DNA of 64,000 nt, taken from NCBI RefSeq assembly GCF_041080835.1, contig NZ_CP129683.1, forward strand, positions 744,001-808,000, written 5' to 3'. The position numbers and the translations under genes are program-made. Source of the stretch: Bifidobacterium sp. WK012_4_13 (lineage in GTDB: Bacteria; Actinomycetota; Actinomycetes; Actinomycetales; Bifidobacteriaceae). Under the pieces are notes generated by a model. It was given only the letters and a program-made list of their open reading frames with translations. It was not told where the DNA came from and did no database searches. Positions 56,046 to 64,000 of this stretch are shown here, in pieces (position 1 is the first letter of the stretch; each line of letters starts with the position of its first letter).

Positions 56046-57134
56046 CTATCGCGCGTTCCCCTGCATCGCGACCGATGCCCGATATACGGCCGGACAGCTG
56101 ATCAAGATCCGATGATCCCCGGTGTTCACGGGTCGTGACAGAACGGCATCGACCCCCGATGCTCCCAATTCGTAATGTGGCAGCGCCACCGTCGAAAGAG
56201 GTGGAAGCATGTGGGCGGCAATCACTTCCTGATCGTCGAATCCAACGACTGAGATATCAGATGGCACGCTAATGCCACGATTACGAAGTGCGTCGTATAG
56301 CCCCATGGCGACCCGATCGTTATGGCAGCATACGCCGGTCGCACCCGATGCACATATGCTCTCAGCCACCGTGCGACCGCCCTCCTGCGTGGGCTCGGCC
56401 GCAAAGATCAATGATGGATCCTCCTCTATGCCTCTCTCGGAAAGAGCATGGCGATAACCTGCCAGCCGACCGGCACGGGCCGGCGACTCGACGGTGGTGT
56501 TGACGAATGCCACACGACGATGTCCCTGTCCCAATAGCATATTCGCAGCAGTCCTGCCACCATTGAACTCGTCAGGCACCACGGAAGTGAGATTCTCGTC
56601 ATCGGCGTAGCAATTCACCAATACGGTGTTCATGTCCTTGAGAGATTCTGGCAGCGTGATCTCATGATGGTACCAAGTGGAATACAGGATTCCATGCACC
56701 TTGTATTCCAGAAACATGCGGATAGCCTGGCGCTCGATGCTCTCATTGCCTTCGGTGTTAACGATCAGCAGCACATATCCCTGTTTCCATGCCCGATCCT
56801 GGGCTCCGTGGATGATCTGACCAGCGAAAGGGGTGGTGGCGATCGAATCTGTTACCAAACCTATGAATTTCGAGCTTCCCGTGACTAGATTCTGAGCCAG
56901 AGCGTTCGGCCTGTATTGCAGCTCATGAATGGCGCGGTGCACTCTCTCCTGCGTCTTCACCGCGATGCGCGCATCCTTCTTGTCATTCATGACCAGCGAG
57001 ACCGTCGACACCGAAACACCTGCCAGCTCTGCGACATCCTTCAAGGTCACATGCCGTGCATGGCGAGTGTAGACACTCCCATGCACGGTTTCACCGTCGC
57101 GTCCCTCATCGTTTCTTGCTGCCGAAACTCTCAT
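56046..57134 (-). CDS. LacI family transcriptional regulator
   Basis: A 362-residue repressor. After a ~27-residue tail, the helix-turn-helix VTLKDVAELAGVSVSTVSLVMN lies at 29-50, followed by a sugar-binding periplasmic-type domain (from about 88; IGLVTDSI, GFDDQEVIA). The ATG overlaps the stop of the upstream permease gene (ATGA), so it is the last gene of a GH32-SBP-permease-permease-lacI unit. It probably binds the palindromes at 61954-61965 and 62042-62053. Its effector is probably a fructose-containing sugar (inference). Confidence 0.93.
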   Translation of the reverse strand: MRVSAARNDEGRDGETVHGSVYTRHARHVTLKDVAELAGVSVSTVSLVMNDKKDARIAVKTQERVHRAIHELQYRPNALAQNLVTGSSKFIGLVTDSIATTPFAGQIIHGAQDRAWKQGYVLLIVNTEGNESIERQAIRMFLEYKVHGILYSTWYHHEITLPESLKDMNTVLVNCYADDENLTSVVPDEFNGGRTAANMLLGQGHRRVAFVNTTVESPARAGRLAGYRHALSERGIEEDPSLIFAAEPTQEGGRTVAESICASGATGVCCHNDRVAMGLYDALRNRGISVPSDISVVGFDDQEVIAAHMLPPLSTVALPHYELGASGVDAVLSRPVNTGDHRILISCPAVYRASVAMQGNAR

Positions 57135-58030
57135 CCTTTGGTGGCACCTCCTTCAAGTCCCTGGATCATCGCCTTGTTCAGCACCATGAAAATCAGCATA
57201 AGGGGAGTTATCGTCACGCAGACGGCTGCGAAGGTGGCGGTCCAGTCAGTATTGCCCATAGCACCAATATAGTTCTGCAAGCCAAGGGGTATCGTCTTTA
57301 GCCCGTCAGACAGGACGAAGGTGTTCGCAAATATGAACTCGTTCCATATGAAGATGCTGTTGACCAGAACGACCGTCACGATGGTATTCAGTGACAGAGG
57401 CAGCGTTATCTGCCAAAAAATCCGGTATGGGCCCGCGCCGTCCAAGGATGCCGCCTCGTAGGTTTCCCTGGGTATGTAGTTGTAGAACGATGAGAACAGG
57501 AACACCGACATCGGCACCGCGAAACCGGCAAGGGGAATGATCATGGATGCATAGGTATCCAGCAGGTTGATCTGGGAATAGTCGATGAACAGAGGCACCA
57601 GCGCGATTTGCACCGGGACGATGATTCCCAGCAGAAATATTCCGCTTACTATCTTGCTGCCTCGAAAGCCAAGCACGTTGATCGCATATGCCGCCATCAT
57701 GCCCATAAGCACGATGAAGAAGCTCGCGCCGAAGGTCACTATGAGACTGTTGCGAATATAGAGGAGCAGATCCCCTGATTCGAATGCACGAACATAGTTC
57801 TCCAAGGTGAACTGCTTTGGAATGCCGAAGGGGTCACCTGAGGCGAAATCATGCTCGGTGCGCAGACTCGTGATGAACAGCCACAACAGTGGATAGACCT
57901 GTATGATCACCAGAACCGCTATGATCACCCAACGCACGGTGCCATGGAACGACAGACGCTTGCGTCGACGGTATTCATTGAGCGGCGCTGACGAGGTGCC
58001 AGATGCATCGAAAATGCTTGTGAGTTTCAT
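57131..58030 (-). CDS. ABC sugar permease (MalG type)
   Basis: A 299-residue inner-membrane permease of a carbohydrate ABC importer, with six hydrophobic helices and the cytoplasmic EAA loop (ETYEAASLDGAGPYRIFWQITLP, about 190-210) that contacts the ATPase. The ATG at 58030 has AAGGAAGGTGG upstream and overlaps the upstream gene stop by four bases. No ATPase gene is in the locus, so it presumably uses a shared MsmK-type ATPase elsewhere. Confidence 0.95.
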   Translation of the reverse strand: MKLTSIFDASGTSSAPLNEYRRRKRLSFHGTVRWVIIAVLVIIQVYPLLWLFITSLRTEHDFASGDPFGIPKQFTLENYVRAFESGDLLLYIRNSLIVTFGASFFIVLMGMMAAYAINVLGFRGSKIVSGIFLLGIIVPVQIALVPLFIDYSQINLLDTYASMIIPLAGFAVPMSVFLFSSFYNYIPRETYEAASLDGAGPYRIFWQITLPLSLNTIVTVVLVNSIFIWNEFIFANTFVLSDGLKTIPLGLQNYIGAMGNTDWTATFAAVCVTITPLMLIFMVLNKAMIQGLEGGATKG

Positions 58031-58902
58031 TCGTCCACCTTCCTTCTCATGAATGCGAATATCAGACCGACGGCAACAAGGCACTCAACGACGATGAACA
58101 CCGCCATCGCGCTGGCATACCCGTAGTTCGTGTTGGTGAAAGCCGTGCGGTACATGTATGTGGTCACCAGTTGCCCATAGCGACTGTTGCTCAAGAGGTA
58201 TGGGATGTCAAAGCCACGCAGCGCATAAGTGACCGCCATGATGGTTGTGGTGATCCACACGGGCCTGATGTAGGGGAAACGAATCTTGGAGAACATCTGC
58301 CAGTTGTTGACTCCATCGAGTTTGGCCGCCTCTTCCAGTTCCGTGGGCACCGCCATGAAGGCCGCATAGATGATCAGCATGTACAGGCCGGAGAAACGCC
58401 ACCCCTCAGGGAAGGACACCGCAGCCAGAATCGTGCTTGGATTCGAGAGCCAAGCCTGCTGCAGACCGGACAATCCCACAAAATCCAACAGTCGATTGAG
58501 TAGTCCGACCGGGTCCACCGAATAGATCCGCTGGAACAGGAAACCGATGGCCACGGTCGATATGACCGCGGGAAGCAGATACAGCGTCTTGATCAGATCT
58601 CGCCCCTTGGTGATCTGAAGCAGCAGCGTCGCGACCAACAAGGCTCCTCCCAGCTGCAAGGTCAGACAGATGACCAGGTAGACCATCGAATTGCCGAAGG
58701 CCTGCCAGAAGACCGAATCATTGGAAAGCATCTGGGCATAATTGCTGAATCCCACGAATTCCATATCGCTGATTCCATCCCAGCTGAAAAAGCTCAGCAC
58801 CAAGGATTGCACGACGGGAAGCAGGACGCCTGCACCATAGAACAGCAGGGGCGGCAACAGAAATATCAGCACTGATTTTTTTGATCTGGAAGGTAACATC
58901 AT
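58027..58902 (-). CDS. ABC sugar permease (MalF type)
   Basis: A 291-residue partner permease with six helices and the EAA motif (ELEEAAKLDGVNNWQMFSKIRFP). ATG 58902 follows AAAGG. It ends overlapping the MalG-type gene, so the two are produced together. The substrate is set by the solute-binding protein upstream. Confidence 0.95.
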   Translation of the reverse strand: MMLPSRSKKSVLIFLLPPLLFYGAGVLLPVVQSLVLSFFSWDGISDMEFVGFSNYAQMLSNDSVFWQAFGNSMVYLVICLTLQLGGALLVATLLLQITKGRDLIKTLYLLPAVISTVAIGFLFQRIYSVDPVGLLNRLLDFVGLSGLQQAWLSNPSTILAAVSFPEGWRFSGLYMLIIYAAFMAVPTELEEAAKLDGVNNWQMFSKIRFPYIRPVWITTTIMAVTYALRGFDIPYLLSNSRYGQLVTTYMYRTAFTNTNYGYASAMAVFIVVECLVAVGLIFAFMRRKVDE

Positions 58903-58952
58903 TGGCCTTTCTTGGGGAGAGGAAACGGGTGACGCGCCTCTCCCCTGTGGGA

Positions 58953-60299
58953 TCAATCCTCGGCGAAGGCCTTAGGACCGTTTTCCGCTATGACTTTGTC
59001 CATTGTGGTGATGAATTCGTCGACGCTTACATCACCTTGCACCAATAGCGGCAATTCCTGCTGCAATCTGGTGTTCGACGTCGAGTCCAACTGGGTATCC
59101 CAGGGCATGGCCGTGGTCTTGCCAACATTGTCCGCATCGTCGAACAGACGTTTGTACAGTGATGTCGCGTTGTTTGGAATCGTCGGTTCGACATTCGTCG
59201 TCGGCGAAATCTGACCCGTGGCACCATACACTTCTGGGTATCTCTTCAACGCAAATTCGAGGAAATCCCTGACAAGAGGATCGAAGGACTGCGAATTGAC
59301 GGCCATTCCGATTCCCGAAGGTGCCACATATTCGTTCTGTGCCGTGGCCGAATTCTCAATCACTGGAAGGTGGAAGTAATCGACATCATTGCGCACGGTG
59401 GCATTGAGCGAGTCTGTGGCGAGAGCCGAGGCATCCCATGAACCGTCGTTGTAGATGGCTGCCTTGCCGGTGGTGAACAGCGCCTGCGCGTCGGAATAAC
59501 CCGTTGAGGAGAAGCCCTCCTGGAAGCATCCCGCCTCTCCGAGGCTGGCCATCCATTCCACGGCTTGGCGACCGACCTCATCAGAGAGTTTTGCCTTGCC
59601 TTGTTTGAGCTGCTTGATATAGTCACTGCCCGAAGCCCTGAAGGGGTAGTATGCCATATATCGTTCAAGCGGCCACATATCCTGCCCATCCAATGCGATT
59701 GGCGTGATGCCCTTGGATCTGAGAGCCTTGCAGACCTTGGGAAAATCGTCGAGCGTGGCGGGCACCTCAACACCGGCCTCCTTGAACAGGGCCTTGTTGT
59801 AGAAGAAGACCTCGACCTGTGATTCAAAGGGGACCATGTACAGACTCCCGTCGTCAAACCGCTGGTAATCCAAAGCCGACGTACGGTATTCGTCATAGAG
59901 ATCCATGCTCTTGAGCAGTTTTTCGACATTGATCATATTGCCGCTTTTCGCAAGCTTCTGCGCAAACGGCGTCGCATCGATATCGAAGAGTTCGGGAAGC
60001 TTCTTTGCTGCGGCCAAGGTCTCTAATTTCTGAATGTACGAGGGGCGATCAGGCGTGGTGATCAGGTTGAGGGAGAAACCGGGATGCTCCTTGGCGTATT
60101 CCTTGGCGATCTTATTCATCGCGGTAATCACGCCTCCGTCCGCCGGACGCGAGAGCAGCCAGGAGATTTCCCTGGCCTTGATGTCCCCTGTTGGGTTGAT
60201 GTTGTCTGCATCATTTACCGATGCACCCGTGCCGCAGCCCGAAACGATAAGGGCCAATGCCAATGCTGCAGCCACGGTCATGGTTCTGAGTGTTTTCAT
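58953..60299 (-). CDS. carbohydrate ABC transporter solute-binding lipoprotein
   Basis: A 448-residue family-1 (MalE-like) extracellular binding protein. The lipobox VSGC places the lipidated Cys at about residue 22. The mature protein has the typical SBP pattern (e.g. FNGxx-like segments, MVPFESQVEVFFYNK). ATG 60299 has GGAGATT upstream. It is 113 bp downstream of GH32 and 50 bp before the permeases. Predicted ligand: an oligosaccharide related to the GH32 substrate. Confidence 0.93.
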   Translation of the reverse strand: MKTLRTMTVAAALALALIVSGCGTGASVNDADNINPTGDIKAREISWLLSRPADGGVITAMNKIAKEYAKEHPGFSLNLITTPDRPSYIQKLETLAAAKKLPELFDIDATPFAQKLAKSGNMINVEKLLKSMDLYDEYRTSALDYQRFDDGSLYMVPFESQVEVFFYNKALFKEAGVEVPATLDDFPKVCKALRSKGITPIALDGQDMWPLERYMAYYPFRASGSDYIKQLKQGKAKLSDEVGRQAVEWMASLGEAGCFQEGFSSTGYSDAQALFTTGKAAIYNDGSWDASALATDSLNATVRNDVDYFHLPVIENSATAQNEYVAPSGIGMAVNSQSFDPLVRDFLEFALKRYPEVYGATGQISPTTNVEPTIPNNATSLYKRLFDDADNVGKTTAMPWDTQLDSTSNTRLQQELPLLVQGDVSVDEFITTMDKVIAENGPKAFAED

Positions 60300-60412
60300 G
60301 AGTAATCTCCGTTGATTAGTGGTGAGAATTCAGAAGTGGAATATTGCTGGTCTATGAAATATGAACGGAAGGAGAACGCATTGTCGGCGATAGGAATCGT
60401 CATTCGATTAGC

Positions 60413-61939
60413 TCATGACTCCACCTCCACACCTTCGCCGACGCCTTTGCCGGCATCCAAGCCATCCTGCGCTTTCGCAATCAGCGCTACGTTCTCCTGC
60501 GCTGGACTCGCAGGAGCGAGCGCATGTACGACGAATGCGTCAAAGGACGTCAACCCATCGTTGGAGAAAACCCCTAAGGCATTCCCCCATGAGTGTTCCA
60601 TGCGACAACTGACCGTAACTTCATCATCCAGACAGGCAACGAAGATATCATCCTCCATGACGATGTTGAGTTCATGCTGGCCGGTGGAAAGATCGCAAGG
60701 ACGTTCCAATTCCAATAGGTAGGGGACATCCCCCGAGATCTGCCACTGCTCGTCGCCTGTCTGCAACCGCGGCCAGCGATCAATTACCATGCGTCCACGT
60801 TTCGGCTCCAGACGCAAGATATGGCTCGAATCGCCGTCAGCGCTCGCATGAATGAGCAACCCCGCATCCGCTCGTTCGGCATGTACCGTAAAGTTCACAG
60901 TGAGGCGACAGGTGGCGGGAATGTCATCGCAGAGCATGCGTGAGGCAAAGCCATCCTGCCTTCCCAGAAGCAACCCCGCTGAGGGAAGCAATTCCTTCCC
61001 CTCATATTCGAAGCATCCAAGAATCTCCCGGGGAATGGAGAAAGCCAATGTTCCATCCTGGCGCTGCCGGGATTCCAAAATCGACATCGACCCGGCCCAC
61101 TCGTATGCCCCGTCATCGCTGCCGCCCCTTCGAGTCGGTATCCAACCGAAGAAGAATCGTCGTCCATCGCGCTCGGCTGTTTTTGCGGCGTAGAAGCCCC
61201 TGCCGTCCACGGTGTCGGAATCAGGCGTCATCCAGGGACCGAGACGATCCTTCGACATCCGGTATCTGGTGGCAAAGGCATCAGAGAACTCCGAATACAC
61301 CAGATACCACCATTGCCCCCACTGGAATACGTCCGGGCATTCATGGGTGATGAAACGCTCCGGTGCCCAGAAGGGCTCTGCATATTCCCAGTGTCGAAGA
61401 TCTTTCGACACGCATTGAGCTGTCAATCCACGTCGTCGGCTCGGTCCGGTCCTAACTCTGGCAGCAAGCAGCATGCGCCACACCTTGCATTGTTCATCGC
61501 GGAACACGAAGGGGTCCCGCCAATCTGCACTTTCGTATGCTTCAGGCGCTCCGAATGCATCCTCTGGAAGCTTGACCCAATGCAGCATGCCATCGTAGCT
61601 GACGGCATGCATCACCAGCTGAAGCGGCAAGCCGTCGTCCCCGCGATTCGTCGGGTTTTGCCCGGTATAAAAAATATGGTGCACGCCATCGTCGTCCACC
61701 ACGACGCTACCTGTATAGGCATTGAAATCAAGCGATTGCGGAGAGCCATGCACCAGCGCGTCGCCACGATCATGATACTGCAGCAGATCCTGTGTGGTCA
61801 CCAGACGCCAGCTCATGCCCTCGCGGGGACTTTCTCTGCGCTCATGAAGGAAAAAAAGGTTGAATGTGCCGTCTTCCTCGAAAGGAATGATGTCCCCGAC
61901 CCAGCCCTCTTCGGGGGTAAAGAAAATGCGACCCGACAT
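60413..61939 (-). CDS. glycoside hydrolase family 32 (beta-fructosidase type)
   Basis: A 508-residue intracellular enzyme (no signal peptide) with a five-bladed propeller and a C-terminal beta-sandwich. GH32 hallmarks: the first-blade Asp motif here reads EGWVGD, diverged from the usual WMNDPNG; the middle RDP in WRDPFVF; and HECPDVF carrying the acid/base Glu. The nucleophile segment is unusual, so activity on inulin/levan-type oligosaccharides or sucrose is probable but not certain. ATG 61939 has AAAGAGG seven bases upstream. It is first gene of the sugar operon, downstream of a consensus promoter. Confidence 0.88.
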   Translation of the reverse strand: MSGRIFFTPEEGWVGDIIPFEEDGTFNLFFLHERRESPREGMSWRLVTTQDLLQYHDRGDALVHGSPQSLDFNAYTGSVVVDDDGVHHIFYTGQNPTNRGDDGLPLQLVMHAVSYDGMLHWVKLPEDAFGAPEAYESADWRDPFVFRDEQCKVWRMLLAARVRTGPSRRRGLTAQCVSKDLRHWEYAEPFWAPERFITHECPDVFQWGQWWYLVYSEFSDAFATRYRMSKDRLGPWMTPDSDTVDGRGFYAAKTAERDGRRFFFGWIPTRRGGSDDGAYEWAGSMSILESRQRQDGTLAFSIPREILGCFEYEGKELLPSAGLLLGRQDGFASRMLCDDIPATCRLTVNFTVHAERADAGLLIHASADGDSSHILRLEPKRGRMVIDRWPRLQTGDEQWQISGDVPYLLELERPCDLSTGQHELNIVMEDDIFVACLDDEVTVSCRMEHSWGNALGVFSNDGLTSFDAFVVHALAPASPAQENVALIAKAQDGLDAGKGVGEGVEVES

Positions 61940-61953
61940 AGTAGCCTCTTTGC

Positions 61954-61965
61954 TAAAACGTTTGA
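61954..61965. promoter_or_regulatory. LacI-type operator, site 1
   Basis: TAAAACGTTTGA, a near-palindrome around AAACGTTT, lies just after the predicted start of transcription of the GH32 operon, where repressor binding would block it. Its pattern matches site 2. Confidence 0.7.
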
Positions 61966-61983
61966 ATTCGATGATTAGGTAAA

Positions 61984-62011
61984 ATTCTACGGATTCCAGA
62001 GCCATTGTCAA
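61984..62011 (-). promoter_or_regulatory. sigma70-type promoter of the sugar operon
   Basis: On the minus strand, TTGACA (62006-62011) and TAGAAT (61984-61989) are separated by 16 bases. Transcription would begin near 61977, about 38 bases before the GH32 ATG. Confidence 0.8.
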
Positions 62012-62041
62012 ACCGTCGAGAAACGTTGCGATTGTAGTTGC

Positions 62042-62053
62042 TCAAACGCTTTA
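62042..62053. promoter_or_regulatory. LacI-type operator, site 2
   Basis: TCAAACGCTTTA, whose reverse complement TAAAGCGTTTGA differs from site 1 at one base. It sits upstream of the -35 element; the two sites are 88 bp apart, allowing cooperative binding or looping. Confidence 0.65.
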
Positions 62054-62261
62054 TCTTTCAAGGCTTACGCGACGACACGCCGTAAGCTGCGCATTACTCC
62101 CAAAGGAATGACAGGCCTTGTGAGCGAGTTCCCGCACTCCGCCAATGCGTTGCCTGCATCAAAGCACCATCATCCACTATGCCGTTGCGCAAGATTTGGT
62201 GCATTTCGATCCTGACAATACGATTGGATCACATGTCGGCTGCACCGCAGAGGGGGGCGCA

Positions 62262-62927
62262 ATGGTCTTCGATTTCAAGAGAGAATGCAAGGACATCTAT
62301 CGTCCCAAGACAACGCCGAGCATCATTGATGTTCCGACCATGCGATTCATCATGGTCGATGGCAAGGGTGACCCCAACACGAGCGAGGAGTATCAGGCAG
62401 CGGTCGAACTGCTCTATGGACTCTCATACACCATCAAGATGAGCAAGAAGGGCCCGTACCTTCCCGACGGCTATTTCGATTACGTGGTGCCACCGCTCGA
62501 AGGACTATGGAGCCTTGACGATGACGGCGAGTTCCGAGGCAACGGTGCGACGATTGCAGACAAGAGCAAGTTCCTGTGGACGGCCATGATACGTCAGCCG
62601 GATTTCGTCACGAAGGAAGTGTTCGTGTGGGCCAAGGATGCGCTTGCCAGGAAGAAACCCGAACTCGACTTGGCACAGGTGCGGCTTGCCGACTTCACTG
62701 AAGGCCTGTGCGGCCAGGTCATGCACATCGGTGCATACGATGATGAGCCTGCGACCGTGGCTTTGTTGGAAAGCTTCATCAAAGACAACGGATACAAGAC
62801 GGAAATGACGGACATTCGCAGACACCACGAAATCTACCTTGGCGACCCACGCAGAACCACACCGGAGAAGCTCAGGACTGTCATCCGCCACCCGATAATA
62901 AAACTCATCGAAAGTAAGCAGCTCTGA
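62262..62927 (+). CDS. GyrI-like small-molecule-binding domain protein
   Basis: A 221-residue protein of the GyrI-like/SOUL-type family known in many Firmicutes and Actinobacteria (MVFDFKRECKDIYRPK... VPTMRFIMVDGKGDPN). The fold is that of AraC/GyrI ligand-binding domains, but no DNA-binding domain is attached. Function unknown; family members may bind or hydrolyse small compounds. ATG 62262 follows GAGGGGGG. The open frame continues upstream to 62145 but without family similarity. Confidence 0.88.
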   Translation: MVFDFKRECKDIYRPKTTPSIIDVPTMRFIMVDGKGDPNTSEEYQAAVELLYGLSYTIKMSKKGPYLPDGYFDYVVPPLEGLWSLDDDGEFRGNGATIADKSKFLWTAMIRQPDFVTKEVFVWAKDALARKKPELDLAQVRLADFTEGLCGQVMHIGAYDDEPATVALLESFIKDNGYKTEMTDIRRHHEIYLGDPRRTTPEKLRTVIRHPIIKLIESKQL

Positions 62928-63251
62928 TCCTCATGTCTCGCACCCTGAGACGGACTGTCTCACACTACAAGACTGACCAACCATCGAGCAACAGGCTACG
63001 CTTCAAAGTCATTTCGCAGACACGTTGAACTTTGAAAGTCGGTTTTCACGGAATTGACTCGAAGAATGGCTCAAAACCACACAATCCTTCACGGGCAACA
63101 GTGCCTAGGCACAACACTAGGCTGTCGGCATGCCTCCTTGACAATCGTTTTCGTGCAACAGAGAATTGCTGCAGACTGCACGCTCAGCAAGCGTTATCCG
63201 TTCAACACCATGACATGCTCGTGATGCTGTGTATTACACGAAAGGTCAGCT
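62928..63251. other. intergenic region before D-lactate dehydrogenase
   Basis: About 324 bp. A small hairpin-prone stretch (GTCTC/GAGAC repeated, 62936-62962) lacks a T-run. Nothing else is recognised. Confidence 0.35.
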
Positions 63252-64000
63252 ATGACGGAGCCGGAACAGACACCGAAGAATTCCAATGAAGTGATCGAAG
63301 CTTTCAAGAAGGTCGTGGGAGCGAAGTTCGTATTGACATCGTCGCGCAGAACCACACCTTTTTCAAAGGGATACCGCTTCGGCGGAGGACCAGTATTCGC
63401 CGTCGTCCGCCCAGCGACCCTGGTTGAAATGTGGAAGACGCTGCAGGTATGTGTGGATAACGATCTCATCGTGATCTGCCAAGCATCGAACACTGGGCTG
63501 ACGGGCGGATCGGGGCCATCGCCAGATCAGCGATATGACCGTCCTGTCGTCATCATCTCGACCCATCGCATCAGCCAGGTATTCCTCATCAACGATGCCC
63601 GAGAAGCCATCTCACTTGCCGGAACTCCATTGACGCATCTGACGGATGTGCTTGCACAGGCGCACCGCGAAACGCACTCCGTGATCGGTTCGACATCGAT
63701 CGGCGCCTCGGTCATCGGCGGCATATCGAACAACTCCGGCGGCAGCCAGATTCGCAAGGGTCCGGCATTCACCCGTGAGGCCATATATGCGCGCGTGAAT
63801 GAGCATGGCAAGGTCGAACTGGTCAATCATCTTGGCATCGCACTCAGGGACGATCCCGAGGCGGCGCTTGACCGCCTGCAGCATGGCAATTGGAAGACCG
63901 ACGATGTCACTGCGCCCCCAGAGGATTCCCACGAGACCGAATATGCCAAGCATCTTCGTGACATCGTGCCCTCCCCCGCCCGTTACAACGCGAACCCGGA
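63252..64000 (+). CDS. dld: quinone-dependent D-lactate dehydrogenase (5' part)
   Basis: At least 249 residues, running off the window end. It is a PCMH-type FAD-binding dehydrogenase close to E. coli Dld, which oxidises D-lactate to pyruvate with electrons to quinone: ANTGLTGGS corresponds to its FAD-binding loop, followed by VVIIST, SVIGSTSIGASVIGGISNNSGGS and LVNHLGI. It is distinct from the NAD-linked D-LDH of lactic acid bacteria. AAAGG lies six bases before ATG 63252. Quinone-linked lactate oxidation is not expected in a strictly fermentative bifidobacterium. Confidence 0.9.
   Translation, partial: MTEPEQTPKNSNEVIEAFKKVVGAKFVLTSSRRTTPFSKGYRFGGGPVFAVVRPATLVEMWKTLQVCVDNDLIVICQASNTGLTGGSGPSPDQRYDRPVVIISTHRISQVFLINDAREAISLAGTPLTHLTDVLAQAHRETHSVIGSTSIGASVIGGISNNSGGSQIRKGPAFTREAIYARVNEHGKVELVNHLGIALRDDPEAALDRLQHGNWKTDDVTAPPEDSHETEYAKHLRDIVPSPARYNANP

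Larger units (their letters stand above)
61940..62261. other. regulatory region between GH32 and GyrI-like genes
   Basis: About 320 bp holding the GH32 promoter and the two LacI-type palindromes. No further gene is recognised. Confidence 0.6.

Noticed and set aside
62936..62962. GTCTC/GAGAC repeats after the GyrI-like gene
   Set aside because: Short pairing and no T-run; not convincing as a terminator.

Overview
The window is about 57% G+C by eye and reads as a bifidobacterial chromosome (Bifidobacteriaceae, probably Bifidobacterium). The taxon is an inference from four things: a Pup-ligation gene set with no proteasome core genes in sight, a helicase-degenerate PriA of the actinobacterial type, Wag31/SepF/FtsZ/YggT in actinobacterial order, and short ATGA-overlapped operons. 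Most of it is ordinary housekeeping sequence. Accessory material is concentrated at 49-56 kb, just after a tRNA-Val gene.

Layout. 0-5 kb: a lone WXG100 protein, groEL behind two tandem CIRCE operators, a perfect 35-bp inverted repeat, a cold-shock protein, a membrane-anchored LytR_C protein and uracil-DNA glycosylase. 5-12 kb: a tightly overlapping MoxR / DUF58 / membrane protein / VWA / VWA / membrane protein operon, then a WXG-like small protein translationally coupled to a predicted serine hydrolase. 12-17 kb: purB, a large flippase-type membrane protein with a kinase-like middle region, and HU. 16.7-23 kb (minus strand): mpa(arc)-dop-IMPase-like-pup-pafA. 23-34 kb: DedA, serB, fmt, a HAD phosphatase, priA, dnaE, an RluA-type pseudouridine synthase and lspA. 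34-40.6 kb: wag31/divIVA, yggT, sepF, ftsZ, dus, glyS. 40.8-43.2 kb: a TPP riboswitch, then thiM, thiE and a UPF0045 thiamine-binding-type protein. 43.4-48.8 kb: uppS, recO, a hydrolase/membrane fusion and a large protein with DivIVA-like motifs.

The accessory stretch (49.3-55.8 kb) holds a DUF4230-like protein, a secreted protein with five 45-residue repeats followed by a BNR_4-like domain that is broken by a one-base frameshift, and four poorly recognised membrane or membrane-anchored proteins in more A+T-rich DNA. Then comes a sugar locus on the minus strand: a GH32-type beta-fructosidase, a solute-binding lipoprotein, two permeases and a LacI regulator, with two matching operator-like palindromes around a clear promoter. 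The window ends with a GyrI-like protein and the 5' part of a quinone-type D-lactate dehydrogenase.

Most unusual points: the WXG-like/serine-hydrolase pair; an inositol-monophosphatase homologue inside the Pup cluster that lacks a key metal-binding aspartate; the flippase fused to a kinase-like region; the frameshifted repeat/BNR protein; and the 35-bp inverted repeat. I found no CRISPR array, IS element, prophage or complete new defence system. All family assignments were made by eye, without database searches.
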